From: Streptomyces sp. NBC_00708 | GTDB taxonomy: Bacteria > Actinomycetota > Actinomycetes > Streptomycetales > Streptomycetaceae | Assembly (NCBI GenBank): GCA_036226585.1 | Contig: CP108997.1 | Location: forward strand, 4,526,001-4,590,000 | DNA: 64,000 nt | Direction: 5' to 3' | In this document: positions 26,873-34,396 of the stretch, piece after piece | Layout: each line of letters begins with the position of its first letter | Numbering within the stretch: position 1 is the stretch's first letter | The notes under the pieces: generated by a model | Told to the model about the DNA's origin: nothing | Seen by the model: only the letters and a program-made list of their open reading frames with translations | The model's database searches: none | Translations under genes and position numbers: made by a program

Positions 26873-28371
26873 TGTGGATCTCCTTGCGTCGTGACTCCAG
26901 GGACACCGGGCTCGGCCAGGACATCCGACGGTACGAGCCGCGCATCATGCGATGCGTGGCGCCGTCCGCCTCCGGCGTGCACCTCGGCGAATAGATCACG
27001 ATAACGCTCTGCGACGGAGTGCCAGGAGAACCCGTCCAAAGCGAGACGCAAGGCGTTCGCCCCCCGGCGCCGGCGCTCCGCTCTGTTCCCGATGATCTCC
27101 ACCAGGCGAGCTTCGAGTGCGGCGTCGTCGTCCGGCGGGACGAGCCATCCGTTGGCCGAGTCGCCGTCGTCGACCACGAAGTCCACGGGGCCGCCGGTGC
27201 GGGTGGCCAGCACGGGAACGCCGCTGGCCATCGCCTCGAGGTACATCAGCCCGAATGACTCGTTCACGGCGGGAACGACAAGTGCATCGACCGCGGGCAG
27301 AGCCTCGGCCAGATCGTCGTGTCCGCGCCAGCCGCAGAAGTACACGCGGTCATCCACTCCGAGCTCGCGCGCCAGCTCCACCGGGTGGACCCCCTCGCAC
27401 TCACCGGGGTAGCCGCCCCAGACGACCAGGCTGACCCGGTCGGACATGTGCTGGGTGACGCGGCGGAACACGCGAAGCAGCTGATCGAGGCGCTTCTGTG
27501 TGAGGAACCGGCCGAGCCACATCAGCCGTACGGTCTCCTCGCGTCGGCCCGGCGAAAGGTGTGCCAACTGCGGCCGGGTATAGCGCAGTGTGCCTCGTTC
27601 AGACCCCGGTTCCGCGGCCGCGCAGTCCTCCACGAGCAGCCTCGTCCACAGGGATTCGTCCTGGTCGGGGGTGAGCTCCACCGGGTGGAACCGGACCGTG
27701 TCGACGCCGTGCGGAATGTAGCGGATGCGTGACGGGTCCACCTTGAGCTCATCGGTGAGAGTGGTGACGTCGCTGCTGGAGATGGCGACTATGCGGTCGC
27801 ACAGGTTGGCGTAGCGGGACATGGCCTGCTGCCAGAAGTCGGCATGGTCCAGCGTGGGCCTGTCATCAGAGTGGGCCGCCAGGAGCGATTGCCAGAACTT
27901 GATCTCCGTGCCGTGCATCGTCGCGACGATGGGGATGCCGGGGGCTGCTTCGGTGGCCGCCGACTGCATCGGGGTGAGGTGGTTGAGGTGGATCACGTCG
28001 GCCTTTTCGAAGCCGAACTCGCGGAAGAGTGTGGCCCAGCGTGACTCCAGATGGCGTGTCGCCTCGGGGCCTACACGGCCGAATGACCGATCCGGAACGC
28101 CGTCCTTGTCCTCGTAAGAAGGGTGGATCGGAGCCTCGACCACCATCGGGTCCAAGCCCTGCTCGTACGCCGCGAACGCCGAGTCGTAGTTCACCTGGTG
28201 CCGGCACAGGCTTCCGTAGAACTGTGCGGCGTCCCCTCCGGCGAAGGCCCGCGTGGATCCGGCCGTCAGGTCGAAACGTACGCCCAGGTCGTGCAGGCGG
28301 GGAGTGAGATAACGAAGCACGTGCGCGGAACCGCCACGCGGGAAGAAGATACTTGCGGATGAAACCTTCAT
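26869..28371 (-). CDS. GT4-family glycosyltransferase
   Basis: A 500-residue GT-B enzyme. The N-terminal Rossmann domain begins MKVSSASIFFPRGGSAHVLR with a donor/acceptor loop, and contains DVIHLNHLTPMQSAATEAAP and the central IVATMHGTEIKFWQ. The C-terminal domain contains RFLTQKRLDQLLRVFRRVTQ and the GT4 E-x7-E motif, Glu371 and Glu379 in VNESFGLMYLEAMASGVPVL, which binds the nucleotide sugar. A likely retaining transferase. An in-frame TTG sits two codons upstream; ATG 28371 is preferred. ATGA overlap with the following nucleotidyltransferase suggests that the two form a sugar-activation and transfer unit. The acceptor could be the modified nucleoside made by the upstream genes. Confidence 0.9.
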   Translation of the reverse strand: MKVSSASIFFPRGGSAHVLRYLTPRLHDLGVRFDLTAGSTRAFAGGDAAQFYGSLCRHQVNYDSAFAAYEQGLDPMVVEAPIHPSYEDKDGVPDRSFGRVGPEATRHLESRWATLFREFGFEKADVIHLNHLTPMQSAATEAAPGIPIVATMHGTEIKFWQSLLAAHSDDRPTLDHADFWQQAMSRYANLCDRIVAISSSDVTTLTDELKVDPSRIRYIPHGVDTVRFHPVELTPDQDESLWTRLLVEDCAAAEPGSERGTLRYTRPQLAHLSPGRREETVRLMWLGRFLTQKRLDQLLRVFRRVTQHMSDRVSLVVWGGYPGECEGVHPVELARELGVDDRVYFCGWRGHDDLAEALPAVDALVVPAVNESFGLMYLEAMASGVPVLATRTGGPVDFVVDDGDSANGWLVPPDDDAALEARLVEIIGNRAERRRRGANALRLALDGFSWHSVAERYRDLFAEVHAGGGRRHASHDARLVPSDVLAEPGVPGVTTQGDPQ

Positions 28372-28408
28372 CGCCAAGGATTTTGCTTTCTGTCTCGGTG
28401 GTGTGCCC

Positions 28409-29068
28409 TTACGCGGGGACGCGCCGTGCCATCAGGTGGCCCCAGTGGAGAAATCGATGCGTACCCAGAACCTTGGCACCGTCGCGATTCTCCGCAGCAG
28501 GATCGGCGACGTGGTTGGAAAGAACGCTCCACTCGGAGTTATCGAAGAATCCCGGCCACTCGGACGCCAGGGGGTAATTGTCCAACGCCTTGTGTGCCTC
28601 CGTCACCGGAAGCATGTACTCGATGTAGAGGTACCCGCCCGGTGACACCGTGGCCTGAATTCTGGACATCATGCCGGCCATGCTGTGGCGCAGGTTGTGG
28701 GAGTACTGCAACGCGCCACTGATGAAAATCAGGTCACACTGAGGAAGTGATACCTCTGCCAGATCGCCAAGGATGATCTCGACCTTGTGCTCGAGCCCTT
28801 CTGTCTTCAAGCGCCAGGCGAGTCCGGCCATCTCTATCGGCTCACCGTCGGCCGTCTTCGTGGTTCCGCCGTGGAGTGCGACGTCGTCGATGTCCACGGC
28901 AATGACGTCACAGTCCCGTCGTGCAGCAGGGAGAACGAACTTGCCATCGGAGCATCCGAGAATCGCAACGCGGGGCGTCCGACCGGGGACGGATTGCTCA
29001 ACACGCTCCAGAAGCCGGTAGAAGCGCGACGGAGCGGGCCCCCAGAGGCTCCTAGTCTTCCGAGCCAT
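28409..29068 (-). CDS. Class I SAM-dependent methyltransferase
   Basis: A 219-residue protein. The SAM-binding motif I is RVAILGCSDGKFVLPAARRD (33-52), motif post-I is VIAVDIDDVALHGG, and EIILGDLAEVSLPQCDLIFI gives motifs II-III; FISGALQYSHNLRHSMAGMM and SPGGYLYIEYMLP complete the fold. The N-terminal SRFYRLLERVEQSVPG matches small methyltransferases acting on natural products. Its start overlaps the upstream HAD gene by 17 nt, so translation is coupled. Whether it methylates O, N or C cannot be told. The substrate is presumably an intermediate of the operon's product. Confidence 0.82.
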   Translation of the reverse strand: MARKTRSLWGPAPSRFYRLLERVEQSVPGRTPRVAILGCSDGKFVLPAARRDCDVIAVDIDDVALHGGTTKTADGEPIEMAGLAWRLKTEGLEHKVEIILGDLAEVSLPQCDLIFISGALQYSHNLRHSMAGMMSRIQATVSPGGYLYIEYMLPVTEAHKALDNYPLASEWPGFFDNSEWSVLSNHVADPAAENRDGAKVLGTHRFLHWGHLMARRVPA

Positions 29069-29813
29069 GAAGATCCCTTCTTGCTTGAGGTGTGGTGAGC
29101 CTGCCGATCAACGCGCGCAGATCGGCGAAAGACTGGGCTGTATGGCCGGGCCAGCTACCGACGGCCGCAAAGGGGTTGTGATCATTCTTGGCGAAGTGGA
29201 TCACCAGAGCGCCGACATCCTGTGCCCCGCGCAATTCGTCGCTCCCCCCGTCACCGACGTACAGGCAGTGCTCCGGTGGAACTTCCAATTGAAGCGCGCA
29301 GTGCGTGTATTGATGCCGGGCGGGCTTACGGATGCCTGTGGCGCAGGACAACGTCACTGCGTCGACCAGGCCGGCGAGCGCCGTGCCGGGCAACACCTCC
29401 ATCAGGTCGCGCTCACAGTCGCTGACGATTCCCAGTCGGTACCCCTGAGTCCTCAGGGTTCCGAGCACGGCCTGACACTCCGGAGAGATCGCGACATCGT
29501 CCCGCGTCCACTCGTGAACGCGGGACACCGCCGCCCGCAACGCCTCGTTGTCCACATCTCCGCCAGCTGTGCGGGCGACGGCTCGGAGCATGTGAGGAGT
29601 CGATCCAGCGGTCCCCAGAAGCCGTTCGTTCCGGCACTCCGCGAACGCCCGGGTGAAACGCTCGGCATCACAGCCCAGCATCTGGGCCAGAGTCATGCGA
29701 CGGTGGGTACGGACCTCCGGATCCGGCCGTGGCACGAGTGTTCCGTAAAGGTCGAAGAGTGCCGCTGCGATGGTGGGTCGCACAGATGGATCGCTCACGG
29801 ATGGACGGTTCAT
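29052..29813 (-). CDS. HAD-superfamily hydrolase with DxYGT motif I
   Basis: A 253-residue HAD-IA protein. Motif I is ALFDLYGTLVPRPD: nucleophile Asp21 with Tyr23 at the position of the second Asp, the arrangement of 2-haloacid dehalogenases and of several uncharacterised hydrolases. Motif II is RLGIVSDCERDLM, the motif III Lys lies in TGIRKPARHQYTHC, and motif IV is CLYVGDGGSDELRGAQDVGA. The C1 cap has a helical bundle (about 35-110). It overlaps the preceding methyltransferase by 4 nt (ATGA) and the following one by 17 nt. Like the second HAD in this operon it lacks the canonical general acid, so the pair may do something other than simple dephosphorylation. Confidence 0.85.
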   Translation of the reverse strand: MNRPSVSDPSVRPTIAAALFDLYGTLVPRPDPEVRTHRRMTLAQMLGCDAERFTRAFAECRNERLLGTAGSTPHMLRAVARTAGGDVDNEALRAAVSRVHEWTRDDVAISPECQAVLGTLRTQGYRLGIVSDCERDLMEVLPGTALAGLVDAVTLSCATGIRKPARHQYTHCALQLEVPPEHCLYVGDGGSDELRGAQDVGALVIHFAKNDHNPFAAVGSWPGHTAQSFADLRALIGRLTTPQARRDLHGSED

Positions 29814-30715
29814 TCGCAGACGAAGGTGCCGGTCAGCTTCGTCACCGTGAGCTGTCCCTCCCGGCGGATGACGCCCTCGACAAGGTTCCGCATCTCGGAA
29901 AGGAGATTGTCGAAGAACTGCTGGTCCAGGGCTGGGTCGGGCTTGGACGACGCCGAGCAGAAGTTGTGTCCGATGGCGTAGAAGCGCAGGAATGGCTCCG
30001 GTGTGGTGAACCGCATGACATCGGGCCGCCGACGCAGGTCGACCCGGTTGAACTCACGACCCACCAAGTCCGCCCCGTTCTCCAGAGAGACACGACCCTT
30101 GGGGCTGGCCTTGAACAGGTACTCCGGTGCACCCACGCGTCGAAGGGCCTCGAAGTGCAGGCTGTACAGCTCGACCATCGACCGGGTGCTGTTGGTGGTG
30201 AGCAGGAACCTTCCCCCCGGGCGCAGCACGCGCCGCGTCTCGGTGACGCAGCGTTCCAGATCGGGAACGTAATGCATCATGTAGTTAGCCATGACGCGAT
30301 CAAAGGAGTCGTCGGCGAATATCGACAGATCGTCGGCGCTCGCTTCCACGAGTTCGTGGTCGATACCCGCATTCTCCATACGCTCGCGCGCCGCGTTGAG
30401 GACGCCCGGGGCCACGTCGAGTCCCACGACACGCCCCTCCGGCAGATGCGGAGCAACGAGTTCAAGCTGGACGCCGTTCCCGCAGCCCAGATCCAGCACA
30501 CTCTCGTGACCCTGGAGGTTGAGACAGGAGAGCAGATGGTCGGCCAGCGGGGTTCCCGATATGCGGTACTGCTCGAAAACGCTCTGCTTGACCTTGAGCA
30601 TGCGATCGTCGTCGAAGATCGAGTCACGCAGAAGCGCGAGGTCGAAGGAGAAGTAGTCGTCGGGTATGACGTTGTCCGCGAGAGCGTCGAGAGAGCGATC
30701 GCCGAAACTCACCAT
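29810..30715 (-). CDS. Class I SAM-dependent methyltransferase
   Basis: A 301-residue enzyme with a textbook SAM site: motif I ESVLDLGCGNGVQLELVAPH (71-90), post-I GRVVGLDVAPGVLNAARERM, motif II/III SADDLSIFADDSFDRVMANY and RPGGRFLLTTNS. The N-terminal 50 residues (DDYFSFDLALLRDSIFDDDR) and a C-terminal extension (FLRFYAIGHNFCSASS) form the substrate lid. The overall shape is of the UbiE/COQ5 group, often acting on small molecules in natural-product loci. It follows the APH-type gene by 54 nt and overlaps the following HAD by 4 nt. The second of three methyltransferases in the operon. Confidence 0.88.
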   Translation of the reverse strand: MVSFGDRSLDALADNVIPDDYFSFDLALLRDSIFDDDRMLKVKQSVFEQYRISGTPLADHLLSCLNLQGHESVLDLGCGNGVQLELVAPHLPEGRVVGLDVAPGVLNAARERMENAGIDHELVEASADDLSIFADDSFDRVMANYMMHYVPDLERCVTETRRVLRPGGRFLLTTNSTRSMVELYSLHFEALRRVGAPEYLFKASPKGRVSLENGADLVGREFNRVDLRRRPDVMRFTTPEPFLRFYAIGHNFCSASSKPDPALDQQFFDNLLSEMRNLVEGVIRREGQLTVTKLTGTFVCE

Positions 30716-30769
30716 GTGCAGGAACGATCCTTTTCTGAGTGTGCGGGCATTGGGGGAGCCGATCCCCGA

Positions 30770-31684
30770 TTAATGGCATTCCGCAGAAGTGCGCTGCAGC
30801 TCCTCCAGAGTTCGCCACGGGCGGTCGTCGACAAGGCGGGCCATCAGTTCCTCGCAATATGTCTCACTCACGGCTGCCTGATCGATCAGGTAGGTGATTG
30901 CGCCCCATTCCCGGATCCTCACGACATCCCAGAAGGATTCATCGTGCCGTGGGTCCTCGCCGTAGGCCGTGTACAGCAAGTCCACCGATTCGGAGGGCGT
31001 TCCGAAGTGTCGGTGTGCGACCACGACCGGGGCGAGGTCCCAATAGATCGGTCCGGTGCCGGCTGTGTCGTAGTCGACCAGAAAGGAGCGTGTCGCGGTC
31101 CGTGCGACGTTCGCGGGATAGACGTCGCCGTGGATGAGGCCGCGGCGCAAGGTGGGCATGACCCGCTCGCGGAGCGCCTGAATGTCCGACATCATTCTGT
31201 CGCATGCGGTGAGGACCCACTCGGGGACGTGGGGAGCCGCTTCCAGGGCCCTCAGGCGTGCTGCTTTCAGCGCGGGATTGGTCTGGCGATGCACCACCGC
31301 CATGCCGTCGGTGTCTCGGACAGCATGCAGCTGACGCAGTGTCCCGCCGAGCCATGCGTAGTCGACGGCGCCTTCTTCCTTTCGCAGCAGCGGCCAGAAG
31401 GTGACTGGGCCGTCCGGTGTCATGAGGGGCTGCCGTAGGCCGATGTCCGCAGGGGCGATGATTCCGTCCACCATCGGCGCACAGGCGGTTGCGAAGGCAA
31501 CGGCGTTCACGGATTGTTGCTCGCTGCCGGGGCGGCCGACACGGACGAACAGATCCCTGGAAGGCACTGCGAAACACGCGCAGTGCCCAACCCCCAGTGG
31601 CTCGAGCTCGGCTGTGGGGACGCCGCAGACACGCCCCGCCTCCTCCAATGCCCTCGAGGGCCAGGCGACCGTCGGCGCGCTCAT
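30770..31684 (-). CDS. APH/phosphotransferase-family kinase
   Basis: A 304-residue kinase-like protein. The catalytic loop is RGLIHGDVYPANVA (His185, Asp187, Asn192) and the metal-binding motif is SFLVDYDTAGTGPIYWDLAP (Asp204), both standard for the aminoglycoside/choline/homoserine kinase fold. FAVPSRDLFVRVGRPGS contains the N-lobe beta strand but not an obvious invariant Lys-Glu pair. ATG 31684 was chosen because it overlaps the upstream deaminase stop as ATGA. In this operon it could phosphorylate the nucleoside product as self-resistance, as aminoglycoside and hygromycin kinases do, or act as a biosynthetic nucleoside/sugar kinase. The sequence does not decide between them. Confidence 0.85.
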   Translation of the reverse strand: MSAPTVAWPSRALEEAGRVCGVPTAELEPLGVGHCACFAVPSRDLFVRVGRPGSEQQSVNAVAFATACAPMVDGIIAPADIGLRQPLMTPDGPVTFWPLLRKEEGAVDYAWLGGTLRQLHAVRDTDGMAVVHRQTNPALKAARLRALEAAPHVPEWVLTACDRMMSDIQALRERVMPTLRRGLIHGDVYPANVARTATRSFLVDYDTAGTGPIYWDLAPVVVAHRHFGTPSESVDLLYTAYGEDPRHDESFWDVVRIREWGAITYLIDQAAVSETYCEELMARLVDDRPWRTLEELQRTSAECH

Positions 31685-32169
31685 CGGGGGGCCACTTGCT
31701 CTGTTGCGGCCGGCTGCTCGTGCGCCCACTTCGTGCCCACGTACTTGTACGGCATGAGTTCACTGAGGAGCGAGGCACGCAGGCCGGTGTCGTCGGCGAG
31801 CACCACGCTGATGTCCGGGCCGTAGTCCAGGAGGAGCTCGCGGCACAGACCACATGGAGGCACCACACGAGGGGTCTGGTCCCGCTCAGAGGGCTTCGGA
31901 TGCCGCACCGCCACAGCGTAGGCGAGCTTGCCCACAGCACCGGCCATGACCGCGTTCGCCAGTGCCGCCGTTTCCGCGCAGCTGGAAGCACGACCCACCA
32001 TTGCCTCCATGTGCACGCCCTCGTGGTAGTTGCCGTCGTGATCGAGCAGGACAGCGCCTATCTGGTGCCGCTCCACCCGGTAGTGAGTCGCAATCAACTC
32101 CTGCGCCCGGCGTACCAGAGCTTCGAGGACTGCCCCTTCTTGTTCAGGAGCGAGTGCCGTGATCGACAT
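31681..32169 (-). CDS. Cytidine / blasticidin-S-type deaminase
   Basis: A 162-residue zinc deaminase. Zinc motif one is SSCAETAALANAVMAGAVGK (Cys64-Ala-Glu66, with Glu as proton shuttle) and motif two is VVPPCGLCRELLLDYGPDIS (Cys106 and Cys109). Three Cys ligands place it with cytidine deaminases. The tail LLSELMPYKYVGTKW recalls the LLP-x-x-Y of blasticidin-S deaminase more than housekeeping Cdd. It would convert a cytosine nucleoside to the uracil form. It may be a biosynthetic step or a detoxifying enzyme; its ATGA coupling to the APH-type kinase supports a joint resistance role. ATG 32169 lies 60 nt after the TS-like gene. Confidence 0.88.
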   Translation of the reverse strand: MSITALAPEQEGAVLEALVRRAQELIATHYRVERHQIGAVLLDHDGNYHEGVHMEAMVGRASSCAETAALANAVMAGAVGKLAYAVAVRHPKPSERDQTPRVVPPCGLCRELLLDYGPDISVVLADDTGLRASLLSELMPYKYVGTKWAHEQPAATEQVAPR

Positions 32170-32229
32170 GTGCAGTGATCTCTTTCGTGTTCGACCGGTC
32201 TGCCGGCACCTCGGAGGGCCCCGGAACGG

Positions 32230-33234
32230 TCACGATTTGTTGGTCTTCGCGCGCAACCGGGCTTCGACGGGACCGGCAAAGTGCTCCGGAAGCCTGCTCA
32301 CGAGGCGAGATACCTCGGAGGAGCGGTCACGGCGGAGAAACCATTGAAGACTCAGCAGGACCGCCACGGCCGACCAATACGGGTCGAGATTCTCCCCAGC
32401 GGCGCCGAGCAGGCCCTCCACCTCCGTCTCGCTGGAGGCCGCTCGGATCTTCTCCTCCCACCGGCACAGGTACCCCAGTTGTTGGAGAGGCCGGGGTGAC
32501 CTGGGCATGGGGCTCATCTCGACTGCATGGTTCCGCTCCGCCAGAAACGCCTCGGCGCGATCGCGTTCGGACAGCGGGAGCTGCATCGTCCCGATCCAGT
32601 GCCGGTAGGAGGCCAGTGGGGCGTCGACCTCGGCGGCGATGACCTCAGCCAGCATTGAGAATTCGAAGAAGTTGAACGGCATCAGGGTCAGCGGTTTGTT
32701 GGACCGCATGATCGTGGTTCCGACGAGGCCCTGTCCGCGCAAGTGGTACTGGGTTCCGAGGGCGCAGGGGATGTCGACCTGCTCCCGCACGGCGTCCATC
32801 GGATTCCAGATGACTGTCGAGGCCTGGCGGGTCTCGGGATCCTGACGCAGCCGGGTGATCACACCCTCGACCTGGTCAACACCCGGGAGACTGCGCCGGA
32901 GCCGGTGGCCGTAACTTGATCCCGGCAGAACGGTTCCATCGGGCGAGTACGCTGCCGCTTGAGGGACGTAGTAGGAGACGGCCGAGAGGGACTGATCGCC
33001 GCGCATCATCCAGACGAACCGGCTCGCAGCACCGATGATGTCGAACGTGCCGGACGCCGGGCGCAGGATTCGTTGCCGAGGGTTGCTCATCCCGGTTGTG
33101 AAGCCCAGCGTCTCAAGCCACGCTTTGCCCGTGGCCGTTCGCACCTCTTCTCCGTCCTGGAGCAGGTGCGTGACTGCTTGGTCCACCGCGTCGGCAACGG
33201 ACCCGGGGAGGCCCGCTGCTGCCTTGGAGCTCAC
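32230..33234 (-). CDS. Thymidylate-synthase-like nucleotide C5-modifying enzyme
   Basis: A 334-residue ThyA-family protein. Conserved elements: Arg136 in DPETRQASTVIWNP, catalytic Cys157 in QVDIPCALGTQYHLRGQG, Arg177-Ser178 in GTTIMRSNKPLTLMPFNFFE, and Asn188 of the PFN motif, which in TS selects uracil. SYGHRLR matches the YGxxxR loop. The usual D-x-H-x-Y that holds the sugar 3'-OH is replaced by GTMQLP (215-220), and the C-terminal folate-closing tail differs. It therefore most likely adds a methylene-derived C1 unit to C5 of a uracil (deoxy)nucleotide other than plain dUMP, as TS homologues in nucleoside-antibiotic and phage pathways do. GTG start overlaps the kinase stop (GTGA). Confidence 0.8.
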   Translation of the reverse strand: MSSKAAAGLPGSVADAVDQAVTHLLQDGEEVRTATGKAWLETLGFTTGMSNPRQRILRPASGTFDIIGAASRFVWMMRGDQSLSAVSYYVPQAAAYSPDGTVLPGSSYGHRLRRSLPGVDQVEGVITRLRQDPETRQASTVIWNPMDAVREQVDIPCALGTQYHLRGQGLVGTTIMRSNKPLTLMPFNFFEFSMLAEVIAAEVDAPLASYRHWIGTMQLPLSERDRAEAFLAERNHAVEMSPMPRSPRPLQQLGYLCRWEEKIRAASSETEVEGLLGAAGENLDPYWSAVAVLLSLQWFLRRDRSSEVSRLVSRLPEHFAGPVEARLRAKTNKS

Positions 33235-33836
33235 TGTTCGCTCCCGGGCCCTTGTGCGTGGACGAGGCCGAGCCGGTCATGGATCAGCGCCACCACTGAT
33301 TCGACCTGCTGCGCGAGCTGCGTCAGGGCGCCGTCGTTACGGATGTCGATGTCAGGCTCGATCAGTACTTCCTGCTCCGCGTTGTGACTGTCGGAGACTT
33401 CGCTGAGGTCACCCCGTCCGGCACGACGAGCGATCCGTAGCTGATCGGGCGCGCTGATACGCACGGTCCTGAAGCCGAGAGCCGTGAGCGTGGCCGCGTC
33501 AGGCTTGCGCATGTCATCACAGATCACGACCTGTATGCCCTGCTGCTCCGCCTGCACGACGCGCGCGGCGAAGTGGCTGGTGAGCGAATTCGGGTCGATG
33601 CGGCGGAAGTTGTCCGCAAGGGACGCGAGGAGCACCCCATCCTGTTCGTACGGATCGGCCATCGCTTTTCCGCACAGTGCGTATACGTGGCGTTGCACCT
33701 CGTATAGCGGCTCGGCCAGTTTCTCCACCTTGACCGATATCTGGGTTCGCTCAAGTGCTTGGAGGAGGAGGCCGCACGTGGTGGATTTGCCGGCACCCGA
33801 GGCCCCGAAAAGAGCGAGTCGAACGTGGCTTGTCAT
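33231..33836 (-). CDS. Deoxynucleoside monophosphate kinase-like P-loop protein
   Basis: A 201-residue NMP-kinase-fold protein. The P-loop is LALFGASGAGKSTTCGLLLQ (residues 8-27). ICDDMRKPDAATLTALGFRT corresponds to the D-x-R-x-x-x-E strand of phage/deoxynucleotide kinases, and the lid region RIARRAGRGDLSEVSDSHNA, with Arg residues for phosphate binding, is followed by EPDIDIRNDGALTQLAQQVE, the 'D..I.NdG.l..L' ending of T4-type dNMP kinases. It would phosphorylate a (modified) nucleotide. ATG overlaps the upstream stop by 4 nt and its own stop overlaps the TS-like gene by 4 nt, so it is tightly coupled to both. Confidence 0.82.
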   Translation of the reverse strand: MTSHVRLALFGASGAGKSTTCGLLLQALERTQISVKVEKLAEPLYEVQRHVYALCGKAMADPYEQDGVLLASLADNFRRIDPNSLTSHFAARVVQAEQQGIQVVICDDMRKPDAATLTALGFRTVRISAPDQLRIARRAGRGDLSEVSDSHNAEQEVLIEPDIDIRNDGALTQLAQQVESVVALIHDRLGLVHAQGPGSEQ

Positions 33837-34390
33837 TTAACGCCTCCCGCTGTCCCCCATGTGCCCACGGACTCCTCGAAATCCAGGTGGATGCGCGACT
33901 CCTGGGGGCCGCGACTTCCCTGATATTTTCCGGAGTACGGTTCTATGGCGCCTTCAGGACGCCAGAAGGTTACTTGGCCGAGCAGCATTCCGGGGTAGAT
34001 TCGGATGGGTTGTACGGCATGGAGTTGCAGCGTCCACTGATTGATGGAACCGATGTCAATCAGATCGGCTGTTACGTGAATAAAGAGGCCCAGTCTCGCG
34101 ATCCCCGACCGTGCCCGGATGATTGGAACGTAGTGCTCGCTCCCCATCACCTCGACCGTCGATCCGAGGTAAATCCGGTCAGGTTGGAGGACCATTCCGC
34201 TGTCCGTAATGGTCACTTCGTCGACTGGATTGGGCTTCTTTACATCGAGTACCCGATCGGTGTACACCTTCAGAGTTGGGCCCAACCGGAAGTTGTAACT
34301 GTTGGGGTTCAGCTGGTATTCGTTGAAGGGGTCGATTGTGATGCGGCCCTGGCTGACTTGATGTGCGATTTCTGAACCGGTGAGAATCAT
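33833..34390 (-). CDS. dCTP deaminase/dUTPase-family paralogue A (Glu-to-Gln at the catalytic site)
   Basis: A 185-residue trimeric-fold protein. MILTGSEIAHQVSQGRITID and the LNPNSYNFRLG strand are typical of the Dcd start. The active-site block is IIRARSGIARLGLFIHVTAD then LIDIGSINQWTLQLHAVQPI; compared with E. coli Dcd (RSSLAR and LEF), Ser112 is Gly96 and the general-base Glu138 is Gln122. IYPGMLLGQVTFWRPEG and GKYQGSRG preserve the nucleotide-phosphate and closing regions. Loss of the Glu predicts no or altered deamination. The second copy six nt upstream keeps the Glu. Most similar in build to dCTP deaminases, but activity uncertain. Confidence 0.85.
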   Translation of the reverse strand: MILTGSEIAHQVSQGRITIDPFNEYQLNPNSYNFRLGPTLKVYTDRVLDVKKPNPVDEVTITDSGMVLQPDRIYLGSTVEVMGSEHYVPIIRARSGIARLGLFIHVTADLIDIGSINQWTLQLHAVQPIRIYPGMLLGQVTFWRPEGAIEPYSGKYQGSRGPQESRIHLDFEESVGTWGTAGGVK

Positions 34391-34396
34391 GAGTGA

